From positions 2,974-18,258 of the forward strand of contig DNBN01000092.1 in assembly GCA_003491845.1 (NCBI GenBank): a stretch of 15,285 nt of DNA. The letters are read 5' to 3'. The position numbers were made by a program, and so were the translations under genes. The stretch comes from Porticoccaceae bacterium (GTDB lineage: Bacteria; Pseudomonadota; Gammaproteobacteria; Pseudomonadales; Porticoccaceae). Position 1 is the first letter of the stretch. The number at the start of each line of letters is the position of its first letter. Below are positions 7,118 through 14,076 of the stretch, piece by piece. Below the pieces are notes generated by a model. It saw nothing but the letters and a program-made list of their open reading frames with translations, did not search any database and was not told the origin of the DNA.

Positions 7118-8437
7118 TTAATCACCTGCCAATGCTTGGTTACGCTTTTCTGCTGCAGCCCAATCTTTAGGTAGCAATTGCGCTACCTTTAAAAAACTAA
7201 GGATAGATGGCACAAAGAACAAACAGGTAACTGACATTGCATAACGCATAGAAAGCAGATCATTAGAGTTTTCCTTGAACACATCAATTAGCCAGCCAGT
7301 GAACGTAGGGCCACCACCTAGAGCAATCATATTAAGGATAAAAAAGAACAATGCAGTTGACATAGCTCGCATATTAATTGGCGCTAAAGTCTGGGCAATG
7401 GCGAAACTGGGTCCTAAATAAATACCCAAAAATAGCAGAAAGAAAGTAGAAAAGACCAAATGAATCCAAATTGATGATACCCAAAATGCAATGATTCCTA
7501 TGGGTAGGCATAGGGATATAGCAATAGCAGGTACCCAGCCATAGGCGCGAATATCTTTAGCTCCCCATTTATCAACTAATTTGGCGCCAAAATACGCACC
7601 ACCAGCATAGGTCGTACCATTTATAATACCTAGGATGATTACCAGTGTCTGGAAATCAAATGTCGGATCCAAAATAATCAAATACTTGGTCTGAAAGGCT
7701 GACTTAGCGTAGGAGACAAAAGATCCGAATGCTATACCTAATGCCATAGCCCACCATGCCGGAATTTTCAGGAGTGTTCGCAGTGATTCCTTAAAAGGAG
7801 GTTGCACAATATCTGAGCTGTTATCTAATTCCATAGCCCCGCGAACTGGCTCTTTTAACGTCAACTTAACAACCAAGGCTAAAGCAATTCCCGTAACACC
7901 AAGAAAAATAAATATGCGACGCCAGTCAACATCTTGACCACTGGACCCCATCAATGATGCAGTGGCAAAATAAGCTGCCATAATACCTAGGGGAATACCC
8001 ATTGAATAAACACCTAGGGCTCCCGCACGTTCCTCCTTGGGATACATATCCGAAATAATTGAGTGAGATGGGGGACTGCCCCCCGCCTCACCAATACCCA
8101 CGCCCATTCGAGCAAGACCCAACTGCACAAAGTTGCCTGCCATACCTGTTATAGCAGTAAAGCCGCTCCACGTGGCCAGAGCAATAGAAAGAATATTGAC
8201 GCGATTATAGCGATCTGCCAACCAGGCTACAGGTATAGCGACAAGCGTATAAAATGTTGCGAAGGCCAAACCCGTTATCAAACCTAACTGCGTATTGGTA
8301 AGGTCCAGATCTGCTTGAATAAAAGGCGCTAAAATACCCACAATTTGTCGGTCAATAAAATTAAAACCATAGACAATAGTCAATAGTACAAGGGCAAACC
8401 TACGATAGCTTTTGCTGGGGAAGTTTTGATCAGTCAT
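7118..8437 (-). CDS. MFS transporter, Spinster-like
   Basis: This is a 439-residue inner-membrane carrier of the major facilitator superfamily, with about 12 hydrophobic segments. The first-helix sequence FNFIDRQIVGILAPFIQADL and the loop between helices 2 and 3 (PVAWLADRYNRVN, the superfamily 'A motif' G/A-x-L-a-D-r-x-x-R) match the Spinster-like branch. So does the helix-4/5 region GEAGGSPPSHSIISDMYP, where the family keeps G-E-A. The central loop (about 195-215, VRGAMELDNSSDIVQ) divides the two six-helix halves. Bacterial members move organic anions, lipids or other small metabolites; the substrate cannot be predicted. An AAGGAA/AGTAAG purine stretch precedes the ATG. It lies 22 nt after ptrB and runs into bax, so the three are probably one operon; uptake of products released by the lipoprotein peptidase is a possible but unproven link. 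Confidence 0.9.
   Translation of the reverse strand: MTDQNFPSKSYRRFALVLLTIVYGFNFIDRQIVGILAPFIQADLDLTNTQLGLITGLAFATFYTLVAIPVAWLADRYNRVNILSIALATWSGFTAITGMAGNFVQLGLARMGVGIGEAGGSPPSHSIISDMYPKEERAGALGVYSMGIPLGIMAAYFATASLMGSSGQDVDWRRIFIFLGVTGIALALVVKLTLKEPVRGAMELDNSSDIVQPPFKESLRTLLKIPAWWAMALGIAFGSFVSYAKSAFQTKYLIILDPTFDFQTLVIILGIINGTTYAGGAYFGAKLVDKWGAKDIRAYGWVPAIAISLCLPIGIIAFWVSSIWIHLVFSTFFLLFLGIYLGPSFAIAQTLAPINMRAMSTALFFFILNMIALGGGPTFTGWLIDVFKENSNDLLSMRYAMSVTCLFFVPSILSFLKVAQLLPKDWAAAEKRNQALAGD
7122..7127 (-). promoter_or_regulatory. ribosome binding site deciding the bax start
   Basis: AGGTGA on the minus strand lies eight bases before the ATG at 7113. It falls within the last codons of the upstream MFS gene, whose stop is 7118-7120, so initiation is probably coupled to MFS translation. 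It favours the ATG over the GTG at 7125. Confidence 0.55.
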
Positions 8438-8459
8438 AAGTCTTACTATTTCCTTTTAA

Positions 8460-10637
8460 TTATTCTTTTATTCCATGAGCCAAAAGCGTAAAAGCATACT
8501 CTTCAGCATAATCTTTTAAACGCCCGTCCATACCGCTATTGGAGAAGTGGCCCGCACCCATGTTAATTCGCATGACCAATAGGTTGTTATCGGTTTTTGT
8601 ACTGCGCATCTTTGCCGTCCACTTTGCAGGTTCCCAATAGGTTACTCGAGGGTCGTTTAAACCTCCCGAGACAAACATTGGCGGATATTCTCGTGCCGTA
8701 ATATTGTCATAGGGAGAATAGCTTCTGAGTAATTCAAAAGCCTCAGAACTTTCAATAGGATTACCCCATTCTTCCCACTCAGGCGGTGTAAGAGGCAAGC
8801 TTTCATCAAGCATAGTGTTTAAGACATCGACAAAAGGAACCCCAAGGTTAACCGAACGCCATAAATCTGGAGCCTGAACCACCGCTGCACCCATTAGCTC
8901 GCCGCCAGCACTACGTCCAGAAATGGAAATATTGCCAACACTTGTATATTTTTCCGCCGCCAGAAAAGTAGCTGTATCGACAAAATCATTAAACGTATTA
9001 GTGCGCTTGTCTAATTTTCCATCAAGGTACCACTGATAACCTAGCATAGCGCCACCACGAACATGGGCAATCGCATATACAAAGCCTCTATCTAGTAGAC
9101 TCAAACGCATGGTTGAAAATGTAGGGGAAACAGTTACTCCATAGGCGCCGTATCCGTATAGCAACAGTGGTGATTTACCATCACGCTTGAACCCTTTTTT
9201 ATAGACTAAAGACAGAGGTATCAAAACTCCATCGCGACTCGGAGCCATGACACGCTCAGTAACATAGTCTTTTTTGTTATAACCACTGGGTACCTTTTGC
9301 ACTTTACGTTCGACTAATTCTCTGTTTTCAAGCTGATAATCATAGGTAGTCGAGGGCGTTATCATAGACTGGTAACCCAAGCGAACAAAGGACTGTTCAA
9401 ATTGTGTGTTCTGACCAATGTAAAGAGTCGCTACATCCTCGGGGAATACTAGTTGATGACGATCTCCAGTATAGAAAAGAACACTGATGCTATCGACACC
9501 ACGAGTTCTGGCTTTGATGACGATAAACTCTGAGAAAGTTTGAAAATCCATCAAATACACATCCTCAGAACCCTCCTCTAATGTCTCCCAGTTGTTGTAA
9601 TTTGGCTGATTGTCGGCTACTTTAGCAAATCGAAAATTTTTGTTTGTATCGTTGGCCAAAATATAAAAATATTCATGGGCATGATCCACAGTCATGGTAA
9701 AACCTGCACTGCGATCAACTAATTTAACCAGTGGAGCGTAAATATCGTCCGTTGGGACGACATAAGTCTCCTGTACTTCCCCCTGAGAACTTACCAAACG
9801 AAGGTATTTTTCATCACTAGTAAGGCCAAAATCCAAGAAATAACCATCATCTTTTTCATGATAAATCGTTTTGTCCTCTGATTGAGACTCTCCTAAACGA
9901 TGGACATTAATATTCTTAGCGTGCCATCTATCCTTCTCCAGTTGGGTGTATATGATCATCTTCCCATCAGCACTAAATTCAAGGCTACCCTCTACATCCT
10001 GCAGCTGGTCAATCAAGTATTCGCCAGTGGTAATATCAAAAACTCTCAACTGATACCGCTCATCACCTTCGGTATCGAAGCTGTAGGCAAGTAGCTTATT
10101 GTCAGGACTGACGCGCCAGTCACCTAACACAAAATAATCGTATCCCTGCGCTAGAGCAGTTACATCAAGAACAATATGCTCCTGTTTATCAGACAAAGCA
10201 TGTCTGCTGTAGGTTGGATACTCCTCACCGGGACGGAAGTACCATCGATATTGGTAGCCATTTTTAATAAAAGGTACAGAGGTTTCACTTTCATCCGTAC
10301 GACCTTTAAATTCAGCAAAGAGTTTATCTACCAGTACCATATTGGGCTCAAGAAATGACTGGTAGTAGCTGTTTTCTTCAGTCAGGTAATCAAGCACCTG
10401 TTTATCATCAACTTGTGGATACCCCTGATCTTTTAACCAGAAGTAATCATCTGCTAATTCCTGGCCATGATAAGATGAAAAATGCTCCTGCTTAATCGCC
10501 ACAGGCGCTGGTTCGAGGAGCTGTTTGATACGAGAAAAATCTGTGGTCACAGTATTCTCCATGGAGATCTGAGGGTTTTGATCACAAGCGGATAATGCCA
10601 CTAAACATACTAGAACCAACAAAAGACGCTTAATCAT
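8460..10637 (-). CDS. ptrB: oligopeptidase B (S9 family), predicted lipoprotein
   Basis: This 725-residue serine peptidase belongs to the prolyl oligopeptidase family and closely resembles oligopeptidase B in its C-terminal half. It should cleave short peptides after basic residues. The N-terminus MIKRLLLVLVCLVALSAC is a signal peptide with a lipobox ending at Cys18. A beta-propeller domain (about 60-450) gates the active site; FWLKD (66-70) and the DYFVLGDWRVSPDNK stretch are family marks. In the alpha/beta-hydrolase domain the triad is Ser576 (GRSAGGELMG), Asp662 (GLNDPRVTYWEP) and His697 (GAGHFSNSG). The PFVDVLNTMLDESLPLT and EEWGNP segments are shared with E. coli PtrB. PtrB itself is cytoplasmic, so the lipoprotein form is unusual. 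The start is the ATG at 10637 with GGAG five bases upstream; a GTG two codons earlier would sit on top of that site. Confidence 0.92.
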   Translation of the reverse strand: MIKRLLLVLVCLVALSACDQNPQISMENTVTTDFSRIKQLLEPAPVAIKQEHFSSYHGQELADDYFWLKDQGYPQVDDKQVLDYLTEENSYYQSFLEPNMVLVDKLFAEFKGRTDESETSVPFIKNGYQYRWYFRPGEEYPTYSRHALSDKQEHIVLDVTALAQGYDYFVLGDWRVSPDNKLLAYSFDTEGDERYQLRVFDITTGEYLIDQLQDVEGSLEFSADGKMIIYTQLEKDRWHAKNINVHRLGESQSEDKTIYHEKDDGYFLDFGLTSDEKYLRLVSSQGEVQETYVVPTDDIYAPLVKLVDRSAGFTMTVDHAHEYFYILANDTNKNFRFAKVADNQPNYNNWETLEEGSEDVYLMDFQTFSEFIVIKARTRGVDSISVLFYTGDRHQLVFPEDVATLYIGQNTQFEQSFVRLGYQSMITPSTTYDYQLENRELVERKVQKVPSGYNKKDYVTERVMAPSRDGVLIPLSLVYKKGFKRDGKSPLLLYGYGAYGVTVSPTFSTMRLSLLDRGFVYAIAHVRGGAMLGYQWYLDGKLDKRTNTFNDFVDTATFLAAEKYTSVGNISISGRSAGGELMGAAVVQAPDLWRSVNLGVPFVDVLNTMLDESLPLTPPEWEEWGNPIESSEAFELLRSYSPYDNITAREYPPMFVSGGLNDPRVTYWEPAKWTAKMRSTKTDNNLLVMRINMGAGHFSNSGMDGRLKDYAEEYAFTLLAHGIKE

Positions 10638-10642
10638 TACCA

Positions 10643-10646
10643 CTCC
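10643..10646 (-). promoter_or_regulatory. ribosome binding site deciding the ptrB start
   Basis: GGAG on the minus strand, five bases before the ATG at 10637. It excludes the in-frame GTG at 10643, which overlaps the last G of the site. Confidence 0.6.
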
Positions 10647-10774
10647 GTTTTTATTATCATGAATTTTTATTTAGGGTCAGCGGTCAAGAGCACTTTTTTG
10701 ATGATTAAAAGCATCAGCATATGGAACATAGGCACCTTTAAAGTAATGCACTACTATTCGATACAGACGCATGC

Positions 10775-11029
10775 TTAGATAATCAGTAGTACATCAATAC
10801 CTAGCAATACAAACATACCGCGCACAATGATTTTAGTGCGTTTATCTAAATCGGTATAGGCTCTAGACAATCGCTCTAAATCATCTTTAGCAATATCACC
10901 ACCGCGTTTTACTTGACCTGCGGTGTTGGTAACCAAAGCGGCGGCAGAAACACCCGCAGTTGTCATCATAAGTTTTTTGATAAAGTTTCTTCTACCTATT
11001 AAGGGTTGAATTGATTGTTTCAGCTGCAC
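10775..11029 (-). CDS. small Tat-signal protein with hydrophobic C-terminal tail
   Basis: This 84-residue protein is not a family I can name. It has three parts. Residues 12-19 GRRNFIKK form a twin-arginine motif, followed by a mild hydrophobic stretch (MMTTAGVSAAALVT), which predicts export by the Tat pathway. A charged middle follows (about 38-67: VKRGGDIAKDDLERLSRAYTD and LDKR). The last ~17 residues, IIVRGMFVLLGIDVLLII, are hydrophobic and run to the stop codon. The start is the GTG at 11029, with GGGAG six bases upstream. A longer reading from 11107 adds 26 residues without family character and without a ribosome site, and would put the Tat motif unusually far from the N-terminus. The gene lies 96 nt after the DUF4399 gene and 137 nt before ptrB, all in the same direction; whether it is co-transcribed is open. 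Confidence 0.68.
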   Translation of the reverse strand: MQLKQSIQPLIGRRNFIKKLMMTTAGVSAAALVTNTAGQVKRGGDIAKDDLERLSRAYTDLDKRTKIIVRGMFVLLGIDVLLII

Positions 11030-11035
11030 CTGTTT

Positions 11036-11040
11036 CTCCC
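11036..11040 (-). promoter_or_regulatory. ribosome binding site deciding the GTG start of the small Tat protein
   Basis: GGGAG on the minus strand, six bases before the GTG at 11029. It is the best Shine-Dalgarno match near this gene and sets the start close to the twin-arginine motif. Confidence 0.6.
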
Positions 11041-11125
11041 TTTTAAGAGTAGTTTTTGGTATTCGCAGGGTAACCCAAATTCGATGGAAGCACCATGATT
11101 CTTGCATTAAGGTGAAAGCTAAGAG

Positions 11126-11599
11126 TTAATCTTGCACTTCAATCTCGATCACCTCTGACATCACTGGGGGGCTGTGTGGAATATGCACATGATTCCCCAG
11201 CACAAGCTGCAGACGATGCTTCCCAACCGGCAATGTCACTTTAGTGCTAGTCTGGCCTTTACCAAAATGGCGAACACTGTCCGTTGCAGGCAATGGCTTG
11301 TCCAGATCAGGCAAGTTCTCAACATTTATAAGTAAATGGTGATGGCCAGAATTAGCCACCGCCATCCCCGCAGGAGACACCTGCATCCCAGATAAACCAA
11401 ACACTACATCAATACTTAAGGGCCCTTGTGATTTGAAAATCTGACCATGTAGTGGTTGAACAAAATATACACTGGCATCTGCAGGAGCTGATGAATTTGG
11501 CATCTCGGCAATGGAAAATGCACTGGCGATTAATCCCATACCAAAGATTAACCGTTTAACTTTATATAGTAATGATTTGTTCATTGTTATGTTTTCCAT
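11126..11599 (-). CDS. exported DUF4399 domain protein
   Basis: This 157-residue protein has an N-terminal signal peptide (hydrophobic core about 14-31, LIFGMGLIASAFSIA) and one DUF4399 domain filling the rest. The domain shows the pattern VYFVQPLHGQIF, FGLSGMQVSPAG, SGHHHLLIN, a HFGKGQT segment, GKHRLQLVLGNHVHIPH and the closing strand SEVIEIEVQD. The many conserved histidines (HHH at about 86-88, and the H-x-H-x-x-H near the end) suggest metal binding, but the family has no established function that I know of. It is expected in the periplasm as a small beta-sandwich. The start at 11599 gives a normal signal peptide; Met6 at 11584 is a plausible alternative, and neither has a good ribosome site. 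It is the first gene of the minus-strand group leading to ptrB. Confidence 0.85.
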   Translation of the reverse strand: MENITMNKSLLYKVKRLIFGMGLIASAFSIAEMPNSSAPADASVYFVQPLHGQIFKSQGPLSIDVVFGLSGMQVSPAGMAVANSGHHHLLINVENLPDLDKPLPATDSVRHFGKGQTSTKVTLPVGKHRLQLVLGNHVHIPHSPPVMSEVIEIEVQD

Positions 11600-11645
11600 G
11601 TTTCTGTTAGTAACAACATTGTAACCGTTTCTTTAAAACTCCAGA

Positions 11646-11674
11646 TCTATAATCAGAGGCTAACGCAATACCAA
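11646..11674 (-). promoter_or_regulatory. candidate sigma70 promoter for the DUF4399 gene
   Basis: On the minus strand a TTGGTA box (11669-11674) and a TATAGA box (11646-11651) are 17 bases apart, each matching four of six consensus bases. Transcription would begin about 40 bases before the ATG at 11599. This was judged by eye; chance matches of this quality are common in AT-rich DNA. Confidence 0.3.
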
Positions 11675-11871
11675 GGTAAAAAGCTAGCACAACAATGGTT
11701 ATCTTCTGAAAATATCGTTAACTGTATAACGTTGAGACAGCTGGGTTTTAGGTGTAATAGGCTTTTGAGGTCATCAGTTTTAGGAACCTTTTACATCCCT
11801 TTTAACTACTACAAATAGGCAAGTTCTTAAGGTACTAACAAAAAAATTTTAGCTAAATTGGGATCAAGGCA

Positions 11872-12528
11872 ATGATAAAACTTCACGGCTTTGCAATGTC
11901 AAATTATTTCAACATGGTTAAGCATGCCCTAATGATAAAGGACTGTGAGTTCACAGAAAATACAGTTTATTCACAAACATTAGAAATCTTAGCTGTTACT
12001 AATACAGGCAAAGTTCCGGCCATGACAACAGCTACCGGCGTCCATCTAACTGAGACTACAGTAATTTTGGGCTATCTCGAAAAGCCTATCCAACACCGGC
12101 GCTATAGCCTTCTTCAGCAGAGGAAAGAGACCAAACACATCGACTGATCAAAGTAATTGAATTATATCTAGAACTTCCCTCACGCCATCTTATGCCTGAT
12201 TTTTTTTGCCAAGCGTCAACCTCAAGTGACTCTGGTTAACGAAGTACATAAACTTTTTACTCGGGGCTGTGCGTTTTTGTAATAACTGTGCCGCCATGAC
12301 ACTTTATCTAATGGGCCCGAAGATATCTCTGGTGGATATTTTTCTAGGCTATAGTCTGGCAATTCCTACTGTGATGGGTACAAGGTTAGCTAACATTCAT
12401 CCAATGAAGGCTATCCAAGGTTTACATCAGTGGCAATCACTATAGCTAATAGTGATATCGCGATAAAAATTGATGCTGAAAAATCTGCTAACCAAGCCAA
12501 ATTTATGGCAAGATTAGGCAGTAAATAA
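11872..12528 (+). pseudogene. glutathione S-transferase pseudogene (4 frameshifts, 1 stop)
   Basis: The first frame starts MIKLHGFAMSNYFNMVKHAL and continues TGKVPAMTT ... HLTETTVILGYLEK, an N-terminal GST thioredoxin-fold domain with its Val-Pro turn. The homology then hops frames. At about 12080-12086 one base is lost, and the other frame gives YPTPAL, a TAG stop (12105-12107, probably once Tyr), PSSAEER and THRLIKVIELYLELPSRHLM. An extra T in the 8-T run at 12200-12207 leads to VTLVNEVHKLFTRGCA. Another +1 shift at about 12273-12280 gives NNCAAMTLYLMGPKISLVDIF and LGYSLAIPTVMGT. A -1 shift at about 12437-12442 leads to IANSDIAIKIDAEKSANQAK and a final TAA at 12526-12528. The indels cancel: 657 nt is 219 codons, a normal GST length. 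The intact gene would have been a cytosolic glutathione transferase. A ribosome site (AAGG) still precedes the ATG. A short 91-residue peptide could still be made but lacks the helical C-terminal domain. Confidence 0.9.
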
Positions 12529-12608
12529 CACAAATTAAAAATCGTAAAGCACAACCAACTGAGCAATTAAAAACGACATATCAATTATAAAACAATAACC
12601 AAAACCTT

Positions 12609-12613
12609 GGGGA
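12609..12613 (+). promoter_or_regulatory. ribosome binding site deciding the serine hydrolase start
   Basis: GGGGA lies five bases before the ATG at 12619. An in-frame TTG at 12607 directly abuts this site and would have no ribosome site of its own, so the ATG is preferred. Confidence 0.55.
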
Positions 12614-12618
12614 TAAGA

Positions 12619-13905
12619 ATGAATAAAATAATTCACTGGCTGTTTATACTAACACTAACGGCGCCACTATTGACGGCAACTCATTTAATCGCAGCTGATT
12701 TAGAAGAGGCTAGCCCTGAAAGCGTTGGTATGTCCAGTAAAAGGTTGGCGAGAATAAAGCCCTATATGCAACGCTATGTAGATGAGGGTGAACTGGCTGG
12801 AGTGCAAACACTCATCGCTCGAAACGGCAAAATTGTGCACTTTGACCAAGTAGGCAAGTTAAACCTAGATACCGGACAAAAAATCAAACATGACGCATTA
12901 TTCCGTATCTATTCTATGACAAAACCCATAGCCACTACCGCAGCTATGATCCTCTATGAAGAGGGGCTTTTTCAACTCAATGATCCAGTAGAAAAATATC
13001 TACCCGAATTTAAAGATCAAAAAGTACTCATTGATGGCCTGCTTGTTGACCCGACACACCCATTTACCATCCGTGAATTGATGAGTCATACCGCCGGTTT
13101 AACCTATGGCGTTTTTGGCAATACCGCAGTTGATCGACTATATCGAGAAGCTCTGTGGGATGAGTCTATAAACTTTAAGAAAAGTCTCAAAAATCTAGAC
13201 GATCTGGTTGCTGCAATGGGTCCTATACCACTGGAATATCAACCGGGCACAAAATGGGTTTATAGTCTGTCTGTAGATGTTTTAGGCGCATTGATTGAAC
13301 GAGTATCTGGACAACCGCTAGATGTATTTTTATATGAACGAATTTTTGAACCACTAAACATGCAAGATACCTTCTTTGAGGTCCCAAAAAATAAGTTACA
13401 TCGCTTTGGCACACTGCATATGCGCTCACCAGAGAACAAGCTAATCATTGTGGATAGACCAGAAACTAGTCCATATACGAATCCGGTGACGCTATTCTCC
13501 GCTGGTGGGGGACTGGTGAGCAGCAGCATGGATTACCTGCGCTATTCTCAAATGATGCTCAATGGCGGCGAGTTAAATGGCGTACGTATAATAAGTCCAA
13601 CTACCGTTGACTTAATGACGCGTAATCAATTAGGTGCTGATATTAAGTCTGGGCTTGGTGAGTTGCCCGGTACACAAGGAACTCTAGGCTTTGGTCTAGG
13701 TTTTGGTGTCTCTATAGCACCACCAAAAATTGGTTCTGGTTCAATGGGAGAATACAATTGGGGTGGGGCTGCTGGAACGGTATTTTGGATTGACCCAAAA
13801 GAAGATATAGTGGCTATTATAATGGTCCAAATGATGCAAAACCCCATCGATCTTCGCGCTAAATTTAAAGCGCTTACTTATCAGGCAATTACCAAGATGA
13901 ACTGA
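12619..13905 (+). CDS. exported serine hydrolase, beta-lactamase (class C)/EstB-like family
   Basis: This 428-residue protein has a clear Sec signal peptide (hydrophobic about 6-25, likely cleaved after LIAA), followed by a beta-lactamase/transpeptidase-like domain. The catalytic SxxK is Ser99-Met-Thr-Lys102 inside FRIYSMTKP; the second motif is Tyr215-Ser-Leu-Ser (YxS in place of the YxN of class C beta-lactamases). The third motif region is not the KTG of true beta-lactamases but the WGGAAGTVFWIDP stretch seen in esterases and peptidases of this family. LMSHTAGLTYG and GGGLVSSSMDYLRYSQMML are family hallmarks. It is therefore more likely a periplasmic esterase or D-aminopeptidase-like enzyme than an antibiotic resistance enzyme, though substrate cannot be read from sequence. 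It follows the GST pseudogene by 90 nt and ends before a strong hairpin. Confidence 0.9.
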   Translation: MNKIIHWLFILTLTAPLLTATHLIAADLEEASPESVGMSSKRLARIKPYMQRYVDEGELAGVQTLIARNGKIVHFDQVGKLNLDTGQKIKHDALFRIYSMTKPIATTAAMILYEEGLFQLNDPVEKYLPEFKDQKVLIDGLLVDPTHPFTIRELMSHTAGLTYGVFGNTAVDRLYREALWDESINFKKSLKNLDDLVAAMGPIPLEYQPGTKWVYSLSVDVLGALIERVSGQPLDVFLYERIFEPLNMQDTFFEVPKNKLHRFGTLHMRSPENKLIIVDRPETSPYTNPVTLFSAGGGLVSSSMDYLRYSQMMLNGGELNGVRIISPTTVDLMTRNQLGADIKSGLGELPGTQGTLGFGLGFGVSIAPPKIGSGSMGEYNWGGAAGTVFWIDPKEDIVAIIMVQMMQNPIDLRAKFKALTYQAITKMN

Positions 13906-13924
13906 ATGTGGTTAGTAATATTTA

Positions 13925-13963
13925 AGCAATATAGAGGCGACATATCGTCGCCACTATATTGCT
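13925..13963 (+). terminator. hairpin between convergent genes, likely bidirectional terminator
   Basis: A 39-base imperfect palindrome has an outer 10-bp perfect stem (AGCAATATAG with CTATATTGCT), one A-A mismatch, an inner 6-bp stem (GGCGAC with GTCGCC) and a five-base loop. It lies 19 nt after the serine hydrolase stop and before the converging ggt gene, where a shared terminator is expected. The flanking T-tracts are weak on both strands (TTTT only about 10 bases downstream on +), so intrinsic termination may be inefficient, or the structure may mainly protect mRNA ends. Confidence 0.6.
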
Positions 13964-14076
13964 ACTTAATGATTTTACTTGCGTAATTATCTCACCTGTC
14001 TCCGCTTAAATTAGCCGGTCTGTTACCGCAGATTCAGGTCAAAGTACTACTTTTATCAAAAATCTAATAAATATAC

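Noticed and set aside
7114..7125. GTG start of bax overlapping the MFS gene by 8 nt
   Set aside because: The ATG at 7113 has a better-spaced AGGTGA; the GTG adds only four residues and has a poor site.
10653..10680. Minus-strand CTGACC-16-GATAAT promoter-like pair ahead of ptrB
   Set aside because: Transcription would begin at about 10646, on the ribosome binding site itself, leaving no usable leader; a promoter further upstream or read-through is more likely.
10699..10716. TGATG/CATCA hairpin next to a run of six T on the + strand
   Set aside because: Only 5 bp with an 8-base loop, and on the minus strand (the direction of transcription) the run reads as A rather than T, so it is not a terminator for the Tat gene.
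11030..11107. Longer N-terminus for the small Tat protein, starting at 11107
   Set aside because: The extra 26 residues look like translated leader sequence, lack a ribosome site, and push the twin-arginine motif far from the N-terminus; the GTG at 11029 has a strong GGGAG.
13223..13847. Minus-strand open frames inside the serine hydrolase gene
   Set aside because: Antisense shadows of a conserved catalytic domain, without ribosome sites or recognisable motifs.
12619..13905. Possible beta-lactamase antibiotic-resistance gene
   Set aside because: SxxK is present, but the second motif is YxS and there is no KTG; the sequence fits the broad EstB/serine hydrolase branch rather than AmpC.
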